From positions 3,286,001 to 3,350,000 of the forward strand of contig CAVZII010000005.1 of assembly GCA_963775275.1 (NCBI GenBank): DNA of 64,000 nucleotides. Direction: 5' to 3'. Made by a program: the position numbers and the translations under genes. The notes beneath the pieces were generated by a model. The model did not search any database, had not been told where the DNA came from, and was given only the letters and a program-made list of their open reading frames with translations. The stretch is from JANWHQ01 sp963775275 (GTDB lineage Bacteria > Pseudomonadota > Alphaproteobacteria > Caulobacterales > Caulobacteraceae). Position 1 is the first letter of the stretch; each line of letters starts with the position of its first letter. Positions 1 to 10,400 of the stretch are shown here, piece after piece.

Positions 1-1115
1 CCGCCGCCAAGATCGGCAAGGAGTTCGCCCTCAGCCGCCCCGAGCTCAGCGCGGTCCTGGCTGCGAGCCCGATCGGCCTGTTCTTCGGCTCGTTCATCGG
101 CGGGCGCCTGGCCGATATCCGAGGGCGCAAGGCCGCCCTCATCGCCTCGATGATCGTCTTCGGCCTGCTGCAGCTGACGACGGTCTGGGCGAGCGGCGTC
201 GGAGCGCTGATCGCGATCCGCTTCGTCTGCGGCCTGGGCCTCGGCGGCGCCCTGCCCAACCTCATCGCCCTGACCTCCGAGGCCTCCGGCCGAAAGAACA
301 GCATCCTGAACGTGGTGATCACGGCGGCCGGCATGCCCACGGGCGGGGGCATGGCGAGCTACATCATGTACCAGGCCGGGCCGGCGGCGGACTGGCGGCT
401 GATCTTCTACGTCGGGGGCCTTGCGCCGCTCGCCCTGGCGCTGCTGATGCTGATGCTCCTGCCGGAGTCGCAGCTGTTCAAGGACGCCAAGGCCGCAGCC
501 GCAGCGGCGGGCGAGAAGATCAAGACCTTCAAGGTTCTGTTCGGCGGCGGCCGGTGGGCGGCGACCTCCACGCTGTGGATCAGCTTCTTCTTCACCACGG
601 TGGTCACCTACCTGCTGCTGAACTGGCTGCCCATCCTGATGCAGGACAAGGGCTTCTCCTCGAGCGACGCCTTCATCATCCAGATCCTGTTCAACGCGGG
701 GGCCGCGATCGGATCGATCCTGATGGGCTGGCTGATGGAGAAGCGGCCGAGCCGGACGGTCCTGCTCCTCTGCTACGTCGGTCTGGCGGCCTCGCTCGTG
801 GGCCTGGCCAAGGTCGGCGGCGACGTGACGGTGGCGGCCACCGTCATCGCCATCGTGGGCACGTTCCTGCTCGGCGCCCAGTACATCCTCTACGGCCTGT
901 CGCCGTCCTATTACCCCGACGCGGCGCGCGGCACGGGCACGGGCGCGGCGGTGGCCGTGGGGCGGCTCGGCTCGGCGATGGGGCCGACGCTCGCGGGCAT
1001 CCTGATGGCCTCCGGCAGCAACGCCACCCAGGTCCTGCAGTCGCTCCTGCCCGTCACGGGGCTGGCCGCCGTCGCCGCGATCCTCCTGATGTTCTGCAAG
1101 CGCGCGCACGCGTGA
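1..1115 (+). CDS. MFS transporter, aromatic-acid type (5' end outside window)
   Basis: The frame is open from the first base (first full codon at position 3) to a stop at 1113-1115, so the N-terminus lies outside the window. The visible part contains the MFS loop 2-3 signature GGRLADIRGRK, then several hydrophobic helices, and a central-loop motif LPESQLF of the kind seen in aromatic acid:H+ symporters (AAHS family, for example 3-phenylpropionate or benzoate carriers). The second half (about residues 170-370) again has the six-helix MFS pattern. It probably imports a small aromatic or organic acid with protons across the inner membrane. The substrate cannot be read from the sequence. The next gene, panD, starts 152 bases downstream behind its own promoter-like sequence. 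Confidence 0.85.
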   Translation, partial: AAKIGKEFALSRPELSAVLAASPIGLFFGSFIGGRLADIRGRKAALIASMIVFGLLQLTTVWASGVGALIAIRFVCGLGLGGALPNLIALTSEASGRKNSILNVVITAAGMPTGGGMASYIMYQAGPAADWRLIFYVGGLAPLALALLMLMLLPESQLFKDAKAAAAAAGEKIKTFKVLFGGGRWAATSTLWISFFFTTVVTYLLLNWLPILMQDKGFSSSDAFIIQILFNAGAAIGSILMGWLMEKRPSRTVLLLCYVGLAASLVGLAKVGGDVTVAATVIAIVGTFLLGAQYILYGLSPSYYPDAARGTGTGAAVAVGRLGSAMGPTLAGILMASGSNATQVLQSLLPVTGLAAVAAILLMFCKRAHA

Positions 1116-1179
1116 GAGGCGGCTGGGCCACGGCGCTGCAGCGCGGCAATACAGCCTGTTCCGGCTATGCTGCACTGCA

Positions 1180-1208
1180 TTGAAAGCCCTGCGCCGAGGG
1201 CCTATATC
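1180..1208 (+). promoter_or_regulatory. Putative sigma70-type promoter for panD
   Basis: TTGAAA (1180-1185) and TATATC (1203-1208) are separated by exactly 17 bases and lie 60 bases before the panD start. The -35 box is close to consensus and the -10 box is weaker. Predicted by eye only. Confidence 0.4.
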
Positions 1209-1267
1209 ACAGCACCGCTCGCGGCCCCGGATCGGCCCGCGCGGCATGGTTTCGAGGGTCGGCTCTG

Positions 1268-1624
1268 ATGCTGCTCACCATGATGAAGGCCAAGCTCCAC
1301 CGCGCGACGGTGACCCAGGCCGACCTCGAGTACGAAGGCTCCATCGCCATCGACAAGGATCTGCTCGAGGCCGCCGGCATCCTGCCGCACGAGCAGGTGG
1401 ACGTGCTGAACATCACCACCGGCGAGAGGTTCACCACCTACGCCATCGAGGCGCCGCGCGGCTCGCGCGTGGTGGGCGTCAACGGCGCGGCCGCGCGCCT
1501 GGTCCAGCGCGGCGACAAGGTGATCGTGGTCGCCTACTGCCAGATCGAGGCCGAGCAGGCGCGCAACTACGCCCCCGCCGTGGTGCTGCTGGACGACCGC
1601 AACGAGGTGATGAGGGCGGCGTGA
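1268..1624 (+). CDS. panD: Aspartate 1-decarboxylase proenzyme
   Basis: This protein of 118 residues converts L-aspartate to beta-alanine for pantothenate and coenzyme A synthesis. It aligns along its length with E. coli PanD. The pyruvoyl-forming self-cleavage site YEGS falls at Gly24-Ser25 exactly as in the family, which also fixes the start codon. The early KLHRATVT segment (Lys9, Arg12 region) and the [15 protein letters not shown]-terminal strand are typical. The enzyme is a cytosolic tetramer that cleaves itself after translation. Its stop codon overlaps the GTG start of the next gene (GTGA), so the two are probably translated together. Coenzyme A supply would also serve the carrier proteins of the nearby biosynthetic cluster, but this link is only inferred. 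Confidence 0.96.
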   Translation: MLLTMMKAKLHRATVTQADLEYEGSIAIDKDLLEAAGILPHEQVDVLNITTGERFTTYAIEAPRGSRVVGVNGAAARLVQRGDKVIVVAYCQIEAEQARNYAPAVVLLDDRNEVMRAA

Positions 1625-2508
1625 CGCGCCCCGGGCCCCTGTCCGCCGTCGTGGGGCTCTGTCTGGCGCTGGCGGCCTGCGGGCCGGGCGCAAAGCCTTC
1701 CGTCAAGCTGCCCTTCGGTCTCGGCGGCGAGAAGCCCGCCTTCGACAAGGCCAAGCTCGAGGCGGCGATCGACCAGGGGTTCGGCGGGATCGGAACCTGC
1801 GTCGTCATCGACGACACGGTCACGGGCCAGCGGGTCTATCAGTACAACGACTATGGCGCCTGCCACCGCCTGCTGCCGCCGTGCTCGACCTTCAAGATCG
1901 CCAACAGCCTGATCGGCCTGGATGCGGGGCTGGTCACGCCCCAGACCGTGTTCAAGTGGGACGGCAAGCCCCAGCCGATCAAGGCCTGGGAGCAGGACGC
2001 CGACATGAGGACGGCGTTCAAGGAGTTGATCGTCTGGTGGTACCAGCGGCTGGCCAAGATGGTCGGCAAGCCGGCCTATCAGGAGCGGCTCAAGGCCTAT
2101 GACTACGGCAACAAGAGCCCGGATGGCCCGCTGACCAGCTTCTGGCTGGGCCCTGCAGCCGGCGGCGGGCTGGGCGTTTCCACGGACGGCCAGGCCGATT
2201 TCCTTCATCGCCTCTACGCCGACAAGCTGCCGGTGAAGGCGGCGAGCCGGGACTACGTCGAACAGATCATGGTCGACGAGATCCGCGACGGCTACGCCAT
2301 GAGCGGCAAGACCGGAACCTGCGCCAGCAACTCGGACCGCTCGCGCCAGGTCGGCTGGTGGGTCGGTCGGCTGAAGGGGCCCAAGTCCGACTACGTCTTC
2401 GCCGCCTCGATCGAAGGCGACAACGAGCACACCCTTCCGGGCGCGGAGATGCGCGCGCGGGTGAAGAGCGCGTTCGCCCAGGCTGGCCTCTGGCCGCCGG
2501 CGCCCTGA
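1621..2508 (+). CDS. OXA-like class D beta-lactamase / penicillin-binding lipoprotein
   Basis: The 295-residue protein begins at a GTG that overlaps the panD stop by four bases. It has a short signal peptide with lipobox LAAC (Cys20), so a lipoprotein is predicted. Class D serine beta-lactamase motifs are visible: STFK with nucleophile Ser89, YGN at about 162, an FWLG segment, and KTG at about 230. The second class D motif (SxV, the Ser118 equivalent) appears as LIV, with Leu136 in the serine position by hand alignment. Loss of that serine would be expected to impair hydrolysis, so this may be a penicillin-binding or sensor protein rather than an active lactamase. Length is slightly above the usual 250-275 residues. 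Coupling to panD is unusual. Confidence 0.85.
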   Translation: MTRPGPLSAVVGLCLALAACGPGAKPSVKLPFGLGGEKPAFDKAKLEAAIDQGFGGIGTCVVIDDTVTGQRVYQYNDYGACHRLLPPCSTFKIANSLIGLDAGLVTPQTVFKWDGKPQPIKAWEQDADMRTAFKELIVWWYQRLAKMVGKPAYQERLKAYDYGNKSPDGPLTSFWLGPAAGGGLGVSTDGQADFLHRLYADKLPVKAASRDYVEQIMVDEIRDGYAMSGKTGTCASNSDRSRQVGWWVGRLKGPKSDYVFAASIEGDNEHTLPGAEMRARVKSAFAQAGLWPPAP

Positions 2509-2606
2509 CCAGGACCGGCTGAACGCGACGTTCTGATCCTGGCGCATCCGGGAGTTGCGCTTCGCCTCGAGGCGCGCTCCAATCGGGCCGGGGAGGGGAG
2601 AATCCG

Positions 2607-3296
2607 ATGACGCCAAAGCATCTTGCCGTCGCGGCGCTCGCCGCGGCGATGCTCTGCGCGGCCCTTGCGGGATGCGGCCAGGGCACCGGCGGGCCCGACG
2701 CCGGAGCCGCGGCCCTCGCCGCAGTCGCCCAGCAGATCGACGGCCAGCTCGACGCGCCGGCCAGGAACCTGCAACAGAACCTGAAGGCGGCCGCGCGCGA
2801 TGGCCACATCTACGCCCAGGAGCTGGTCGTGACCGGGGCCGGCGATCCGACGCCGGTGGACTGGTGGATCTACAAGGCCGGCTTCATCCGGTTCGCGGCG
2901 ATCGACAGCTACAAGCTCGGCTATTTCGCGCTGACGCCCAAGGGCGAGGCCTTCGTCAAGGCGCCGGCGCCGCATTGGCTCGCCTCGAGCTTCCAGGGCC
3001 AACCCGACGTCAGCTGCACCGGCGACAAGCTCTCGGGCGCCTGCCACGTCGCCGGCGCGGCGACGATCTCCCTCACCAAGGATGGCGCGCAGGTGCTGGA
3101 CCAGGTCTCGATCCCGCCTCAGCCGGTCCAGGCCGACCTTCGCTACGGACCGGCCGGATGGACCGTCGAAAGCCTCAAGCCGGCCGGCGGCGCCGAGCTT
3201 TCGGAGCTGGCGCGAACGGCGATGTTCGGCGACCCCGCGGCCGTGGAGACGGCGCGCATGCGGTTCGCCGCCGAGATGAACCGCCTGGTCCGATAG
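2607..3296 (+). CDS. Putative lipoprotein of unknown function
   Basis: The 229-residue product starts with a signal peptide and lipobox LAGC (Cys at about 22), preceded by a strong GGGGAGGGGAG ribosome site. The mature part is soluble and contains two closely spaced cysteines (SCTGDKLSGAC) that could form a disulfide. A central region (residues 60-110) reads like a small alpha/beta domain with WWIYKAGFIRF. I do not recognise a family. It lies about 100 bases behind the OXA-like gene in the same direction and converges on the SIMPL gene with a 3-base gap. It is probably anchored in a membrane facing the periplasm. Confidence 0.7.
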   Translation: MTPKHLAVAALAAAMLCAALAGCGQGTGGPDAGAAALAAVAQQIDGQLDAPARNLQQNLKAAARDGHIYAQELVVTGAGDPTPVDWWIYKAGFIRFAAIDSYKLGYFALTPKGEAFVKAPAPHWLASSFQGQPDVSCTGDKLSGACHVAGAATISLTKDGAQVLDQVSIPPQPVQADLRYGPAGWTVESLKPAGGAELSELARTAMFGDPAAVETARMRFAAEMNRLVR

Positions 3297-3299
3297 CGC

Positions 3300-4046
3300 C
3301 TACTTCTCCAGCTCGTAGAGCCCCGACACCTCGGCCCTGATCGTCAGCTCGCCGGCCTCGACCGGGGTCGGCGGCGCCGCGGCCTCCGCCTTCATCGCGT
3401 ACATCAGGGGCCGGGGCGGAGGCGCGGCGCCGGAGCCTTCGCTGAGGTTGATCAGACGGCTGGACGTATAGCCGGTCGCGCCCATGTAGAGCTTGACCTT
3501 GGCCTGCAGCGTCCGGACGGCCTCGAGCCTGGCCTCGTCCTCGGCCGCCTGGGGATCCTTGAGCCCGAAGCTGATCCCGTTGATCTGGTTGGCGCCGACG
3601 GCCACGACGGCGTCCAGCGTCCCGCCGAGCCGGGCCAGGTCGTAGACCGAGATCGTCACCTGGTTGGACGCCTGGTAGCCGGTCAGCCGCGGCGGCTTGT
3701 TCTGCTCATAGGCGTATTGGGCGCCCAGGTTCAGGCCCGAGGTCTGGATGTCCTTGGGCTCTATGCCGGCGCGCTTCAGCGCGGCGGTCACTTCGCTCAT
3801 GCGCCGGGCGTTGTCGGCCATGGCCTGGGCGGCCGTGGGCGCCTGGGTCTGCACGCCGAGGCTGATCGTCGCCATGTCGGGCGCCGCCTTCACCTCGCCC
3901 CCGGCCGACACGTTGAGCGTGGTCGCGCGGAACATGGCGCCGGGGCCCATGGGGCCGGCTCCGGGGGCGGGCTGGGCCAGCGCCGGCGCTGACGCCGCGC
4001 AGAGCAGGGCGGCGGCGAGCGCGCCCGCGATGGTGGAAGGTCTCAT
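3300..4046 (-). CDS. SIMPL domain-containing periplasmic protein (DUF541)
   Basis: The 248-residue protein has an N-terminal signal peptide (cleavage near ALAQ-PAPG) followed by one SIMPL/DUF541 domain. Typical features are the opening strand TTLNVSAGGEVKAAPDMATISLGVQTQ, here split between residues 45 and 75, the repeated ARRM...VTAALKRAGI helix, the DIQTSGLNL strand and YQASNQVTI. The start at 4046 was chosen because an AGGAGA site lies just upstream and the signal peptide begins there; a longer open frame upstream runs into the tRNA and is ignored. Family members (such as BP26/YggE) are periplasmic and linked to oxidative-stress protection and oligomeric channel-like assemblies. The exact role here is unknown. 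Confidence 0.88.
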   Translation of the reverse strand: MRPSTIAGALAAALLCAASAPALAQPAPGAGPMGPGAMFRATTLNVSAGGEVKAAPDMATISLGVQTQAPTAAQAMADNARRMSEVTAALKRAGIEPKDIQTSGLNLGAQYAYEQNKPPRLTGYQASNQVTISVYDLARLGGTLDAVVAVGANQINGISFGLKDPQAAEDEARLEAVRTLQAKVKLYMGATGYTSSRLINLSEGSGAAPPPRPLMYAMKAEAAAPPTPVEAGELTIRAEVSGLYELEK

Positions 4047-4196
4047 CCCGTTGATCTCCTCTCGGCCGAAGCTGGCCTCGAACGCCCCGCCGCGCAATCC
4101 TGCCGCCAGGCTATCCACGAGCGGATGAACCCGAGCTTTCCGCCCCGTGCAGCCCATGCTAACCCGCCGCGCGCCCCTTGGGGCGCTCTCGCGCGG

Positions 4197-4273
4197 GGGC
4201 CCGTAGCTCAATTGGTTAGAGCCGGCCGCTCATAACGGTCTGGTTGCAGGTTCGAGTCCTGCCGGGCCTACCA
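4197..4273 (+). tRNA. tRNA with CAT anticodon (tRNA-Ile2 or elongator tRNA-Met)
   Basis: A full cloverleaf folds by hand: acceptor GGGCCCG/CGGGCCT (with a terminal G-U pair), D arm GCTC...GAGC, anticodon stem GGCCG/CGGTC, loop CTCATAA, T arm GCAGG-TTCGAGT-CCTGC, discriminator A and an encoded CCA. The anticodon CAT can be initiator, elongator Met or lysidine-modified Ile2. The initiator is unlikely because position 1 is paired and there is no run of three G-C pairs in the anticodon stem. I favour Ile2 without certainty. It sits directly at the left border of the low-GC biosynthetic cluster, a common integration site for islands. Confidence 0.9.
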
Positions 4274-4495
4274 CGCAGATGTTCAGGGAAGGGCAAGGCC
4301 GTTCCTGGGGAAACATAAGACGTAGCGATAACAGCCTCATCGACCGACAGCGCATCGTCTCATAGGTCACGTCGACATTGGCGACGCGGAGCCGACCTCC
4401 AACTCAATCCGGGATTGGAGTAACGAGACCAGCGTCGCCTGACATTACATCGCACCGGCTTTCCGCCGCTTGGTGGGGCGGCTACAATCCTTCCC

Positions 4496-7400
4496 ATGTC
4501 AGCACTGACGAACGTCGAGCAAACGGGTGCGTCGGCGGCTGCAGGGCCAATTTCAGATCTCTCCCCCAGCGAGAAGCGTGCGCTGCTGGCCCGACTCCTG
4601 AAGAAAAAGGCAAGCGAGTCCCAAGCGCTTCATCCGCTTTCCGACAATCAGCAGGGGATCTGGTTTCTGTCCCAGCTCGCGCCGGAAAGCTCGGTCTACA
4701 ACGTCAGTTTTGCCGGACGCATCCGCTCCGGCGTGGATGTCCCGGCCTTCCGGCGCGCGTTTCAGGCGCTGGTCGATCGCCATCCTTCACTGCGGACGAC
4801 GTTCGCCGTGCGGTCCGGCAAGCCCGTTCAGCACATCCACCAGCATCATCCGGTTCACTTCGAGCAGGTCGACGCCTCCAAGTGGCGCGAGGACGAGTTG
4901 CAGGCGCGGCTGGGCGATGAAACCCAGCGCCCGTTCGATCTGGAACATGGCCCGGTCATGCGGGTCACGCTGTTCACAAGGTCGGCGCAAGAACACGTCC
5001 TGTTGCTCGTCATCCATCATATCGTGGTCGATTTCTGGTCTCTCGCCGTGATCCTGAATGAGCTCGGCGTGCTGTATCTGGCCGAGCAGGCGGGCCGAGC
5101 AGAAGCTCTTCCTCCCCTTGATGTACAATACACGGACTTTGTTCGCTGGCAGGTCGAGATGCTGGCGGGCCCCTCTGGGGAACGGCTCTGGGACTACTGG
5201 CGGAGACAACTGGCGGGCCCGTTGCCCATACTCAATCTCCCGACCGACCGGCCGCGACCGCCCATTCAGAAGTTTCGGGGCTCGCATTACGACTTCACTG
5301 TGAACGATGACCTGACCCGCCGGCTCAGGGCGCTCGCCAAAGCCGAAGGGGCGACGCTCTATATGGTCCTGCTGGCGGCGTTTGAATTGACGCTCTACTT
5401 CCACAGCGGACAAGACGACGTTCTCGTCGCATCACCCATGGTCGGTCGGAGCCGAGCCGAGTTCGAAGGCCTGGTCGGCTTCTTCGCCAATCCGGTGGTC
5501 TTGCGCGCGAACCTCTCAGGCGCCCCGACTTTCCGGGAGCTTCTGGGCCGCGTGCGTGAGACCGTGCTGACGGCGCTCGACCATCAAGACTACCCCACCT
5601 TGCGTCTGGTGCAGCAGCTCCGGCCGGATCGGGATCTAAGCCGATCACCGCTCTGCCAGACGATGTTCGTCCTGGATAAGCCACACCGTCTCGTCGAACA
5701 GACCGATTCTGCATTCGAGCTCGGCGAGACCGGCCTGCTGATGAATCTTGGCGGGCTTGTCATCGAATCGATCCCACTGGAACGCCGGGCGGCGACTCTG
5801 GATCTCGTGATGTTGCTCATCGAGACAACCGGGTCGCTTTCCGCCTCGATCCGCTTCAACATCGATCTGTTTGATGCAGCCACGATCGCGCGCATGGCGG
5901 GACACTTCCACAAGCTGTTGGAAAGCGTCCTGCGCGACCCCGGCGCCGTAATCGACGATCTGGAGATCCTGACCGAGCCTGAACGCCAACAACTGTTGTT
6001 CGAATTCAACGATGCCAAGACGGATCATCCCGCCGGCATTTGCCTCCACGAATTGTTCGAGGAACAAGTCCAGCGTACGCCGAACAATGTGGCCGTCGTG
6101 TTCGAGGGCCAAGAGCTGACCTACGCTCAGCTCAATGTCCGCGCCAATCAGTTGGCCCATCACCTTCAAGCCCTGGGCGTCGAGCCGGACGCGCCGGTGG
6201 CCGTATGCATCGAGCGCAGCCCGGAGATGCTCATCGGGCTCCTCGCCGTTCTCAAAGCCGGCGGAGCTTATGTGCCGTTGGACCCCGCCCATCCCAAGCA
6301 GCGCTTGGCGTTCGTATTGGACGACGCCGGCGCCGCCGTGGTGCTGACGCTGGAGCGACTAAAGGAGGACCTGCGGGCGCCCAGCATCCATGTCGTTTGC
6401 CTCGATTCAGACCGGGAAGCCATCGGGCGCGAGAATGACGCCAACCCGGCAAGAACAGCGACCGAAGAGAACCTAGCCTACGTACTTTACACCTCGGGCT
6501 CAACCGGACAGCCCAAGGGGGTGATGGTCGAACATCGTGGCCTGTGCAATGCAATCGATTGGGTCATACAAACGCTCGAGCTGACAGCCCAAGACCGCTG
6601 TCTATTGAAGACCCCGATCACCTTCGATGCCGCGGGACGAGAACTGTTTCCGCCCCTGCTGACGGGTGGAACGCTCGTCATTGCCGAGGCTGACGGTCAC
6701 CGCGATAGCCGCTACTTGGCGGAAACGATCCGCAGCGAACGGATCTCCATCTTCCATTGCGTGCCCTCGCTTCTGCGGTTCCTCGTCGAGGAGCCCGCCT
6801 TCGACAACTCTGTCGCCTTGCGGGCGGTCATGTGCGGCGGGGAAGCCTTGCCGAACCGGTTGGCGGCACGATTCCAAAGCCGCTCGAAGGCGAAGCTGTA
6901 CAATGTGTACGGTCCGACCGAGACGATCATCAACTCGACATGTTGGCTATGCGACGGGGCCGGCGGCCGATCTTCAAGTCCGATCGGACGGCCGATACCG
7001 AACGCGCGCATCTACATCCTGGACGATGCGCTGCGTCCTGCGCCCATCGGAGTCGCCGGGCAGCTTCATGTCGGCGGCGTGGGCTTGGCGCGGGGCTATC
7101 TCAATCGCCCAGAGTTGACCGCTGAGAAGTTCATTCCGGACCCTTTCAGCGCCGAGCCTGGAGCACAACTCTACAAGACAGGCGACTTGGCCCGTTATCT
7201 GCCCGACGGAGACATCGAGTTCCTCGGCCGCGGCGATCACCAGGTGAAGATCCGCGGGTTCCGCATCGAGCTCGGGGAGATCGAGGCCGCGCTTGGCCAA
7301 CATCCTGCGGTGCGGGAAGCTGCCGTGCTGTCCCGGGAGGACGCGCCCGGAGAGAAACGGCTGGTGGCCTATGTGGTCGCCGAAGCTGCCGCTGACGAGT

Positions 7401-10400
7401 TGCGTCGCTTTCTCAAGGACAAACTGCCCGAATATATGGTTCCCGCGATCTTTGTGCCGCTCGATGAGCTGCCGCTGCTGTCAAACGGAAAGATCGACCG
7501 AAAGGCCCTGCCGGCGCCGGACCGGACACGCCCCGATTTGGGCAGGACGTTCGCGCCGCCCCGGACTCCGACCGAAGAGCTCCTGGCGGAGATCTGGATC
7601 CAGCTTCTCGAAATCGAACGGGTCGGCGTCCACGACAATTTCTTCGACCTTGGCGGTCATTCGCTACTGGCGACCCAACTCGCCTCTCGCGTTCGCGAAG
7701 CGTTCAAGGTGGAGATCCCGTTGCGCCGTCTGTTCGAGGCGCCGACCGTGGCCGGACTGGCCGAAAGCGTCGAGGCCGCACTTCAGGTCGGACAGGACTT
7801 GTCGGCTCCGCCGATCGTATCGATCTCTCGGAACGAGAACCTGGCGCTCTCATTTGCTCAGCAGCGACTTTGGTTCTTCGATCAATTGGCGCCCGGCCTC
7901 CCGACCTACAACATGCCGGCCGCCGTCCGTCTCGAGGGGCCGCTCGACCTGGCCGCTCTCAGGCAAAGTCTCGATGAAATCGTCAAGCGCCACGAGTCCT
8001 TGCGCACCACGTTCAGGACCGTGAACGGCCAACCGACGCAAGTCATCGCGCCAACCTTGATGCTCGATCTGCCGGTCGTCGATCTGCGCAAGCTGTCTGC
8101 GAGCGAGCAGGAATCCGAGGTCAGGCGACTTGTCACCGCCGATGCGCAACGGCCCTTCGACCTGTCGCAAGGTCCACTCGTGCGCGCTGCCGTGTTGACT
8201 TTGGGCGACGACGACCACGTCGGGATGCTGACGATGCACCACATCGTCTCCGACGGTTGGTCATCGGGCGTCTTGGCGCGCGAACTGGCGACGCTCTATG
8301 TCGGCTTCTGCACTGGCGCGCCCTCGTCGCTGCCTGCGCTCCCCATACAATACGCGGACTTCGCACACTGGCAGCGGCAATGGTTGCAGGGCGACGTCCT
8401 GGAGAGCCAGATCGCCTATTGGAAAGAGCGGCTGGTCGGCGCCCCCGAGGTTATCGACGTTTCCACAGACTTCGCCAGACCACCGGTGCAGACTTTTCGG
8501 GGATCCCGCCAATCGGTTGTACTACCCAAACCGCTTCGAGAGAGTTTAAAGGCGCTCATCGGCCGGGAAGGGGTAACCCTGTTCATGGCGTTGCTGGCGG
8601 CATTCAAGGTCTTACTACATATCTACACCAGCCAGGACGACCTTGTTGTAGGCACGCCCGTCGCCAATCGAAACCGGCTGGAGACCGAGGGGCTGATCGG
8701 CTTCTTCGTCAACACGCTGGCGCTGCGGACCGACCTGTCCGGCAATCCCAGTTTTCGGGAGGTCCTGAGGCGCGTGCGGGAGACGTGTCTGGGAGCCTAT
8801 GCCCATCAGGAACTGCCGTTCGATCGGATCGTCGAGGAACTGCGCACGGCGCGGGACTTGGGCCGCAATCCGCTCTTTCAGGTGATGTTCGAGCTGCACA
8901 ATGCGCCGCAGCGCACGCTCGAGCTACCTGGCATGAGCCTGACCCCTGTCGAGGGCGACAGCGAGACGGCTCACTTCGATCTGACCTTGCGGATTATCGA
9001 CACCGAGCAGGGGCTGACGGCGGCGTTCGTGTACAACACCGATCTGTTCGAGGCGGACAAGATCGCCCGGATGCTGCGGAATTTTCAGACCCTGCTCGAG
9101 GCGATCGAAGCCGACCCGGAGGGACGGCTCTCTGATCTGTCGGTCTTGACCGAAGGCGAGCGGCGCCAGCTGCTGGTGGAATGGAACGCTGGCGAGCCCG
9201 ACGTTCCGAGCAATTCCTGTGTCCACCAGCTGTTCGAGGCGCAGGCGGAGCTGACGCCAGACGCTGTCGCCGTGGTGTTCGACGCGGAACAGCTGACGTA
9301 TCGAGAGCTGAACCGCCGCGCCAATCAACTTGCGCGCCATTTGCGGGTGCTGGGTGTCGGAGCCGAGGCGCGGGTGGCGATTTGCCTGGAACGCTCGCTG
9401 GAGACGGTCATCGGACTGATGGGCGTTCTCAAGGCAGGCGGCGCGTTTGTGCACTTGGACCCGGCGCATCCCAAGGAGCGTCTCGGCTACATGCTGAAGG
9501 ACGCCGAAGTCCGGGTGCTGTTGACCCGTGAAAAGCTCGTAGCGGGGCTGCCGGAGAACGACGCGAAGATCGTCTGCCTGGATTCGGACTGGGAGATCAT
9601 CGCCCGCGAAAGCAGCGAAAATCCCGAGGACACGACACGGCCCGAGGACCTCGCCTATGTCATATACACCTCGGGTTCGACCGGGCGGCCCAAAGGTGTT
9701 CTCGTTTCGCACGGCGCGATCGCGGGCCACTGCCTAGCCATCCAGAGCTACTACGAGCTCAGCTCACTTGATGTCGTGCTCCAGTTTGCGTCACCCAGTT
9801 TCGATGTCTCATTGGAGGAGATTCTTCCGACCCTGATCACCGGGGCCCGGTTGGTCGTCATGGGGACGGATGTCTGGCGCCCGGCCGAACTTCATGAAAA
9901 GATTTCGGAATTCGGATTGACGGTCCTCAATCTTCCGACCGCCTACTGGCGAGAACTGGCGCGAGAGTGGGCGGATGTCCCGGCGCTGGATCCAGACATT
10001 CAGCCCAGGCTGTTCATTGTCGGCGGAGACACGTTGCTGCCGGATGCGCTCGAGCTTTGGTGGCGAACGCCTCTGAGCTCGATCCGACTGGTGAATGGTT
10101 ATGGACCGACCGAGACGACCATCACGGCGACGGCCTTCGATGTCGGTCCGCATGTCGATGAGACCACGCCACACCGGCGCGTGCCCATTGGCCGTCCCCT
10201 CGCCAATCGCGCGGTCTACATCCTGGATCGGTACGGGAACCCTGCCCCGATCGGCGTGCGAGGTGAACTGCACATCGGCGGGAGAGGTTTGGCGCGAGGC
10301 TATCTGAACCTTCCCGAGTTGACCGCCGAGAAGTTCGTTCCGGACCCCTTCCGCGCCGAGCCAGGCGCTCTGATGTTCAAGACGGGCGATCTTGCGCGCT

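Noticed and set aside
4197..4273. Initiator tRNA-fMet
   Set aside because: The first acceptor base is paired (G-U) and the anticodon stem lacks the three consecutive G-C pairs of initiators.
4274..4495. Attachment-site repeat beside the tRNA
   Set aside because: I looked for a copy of the tRNA 3' end near the right border of the cluster (27.7-29.7 kb) and did not see one by eye, so integration at the tRNA stays unproven.
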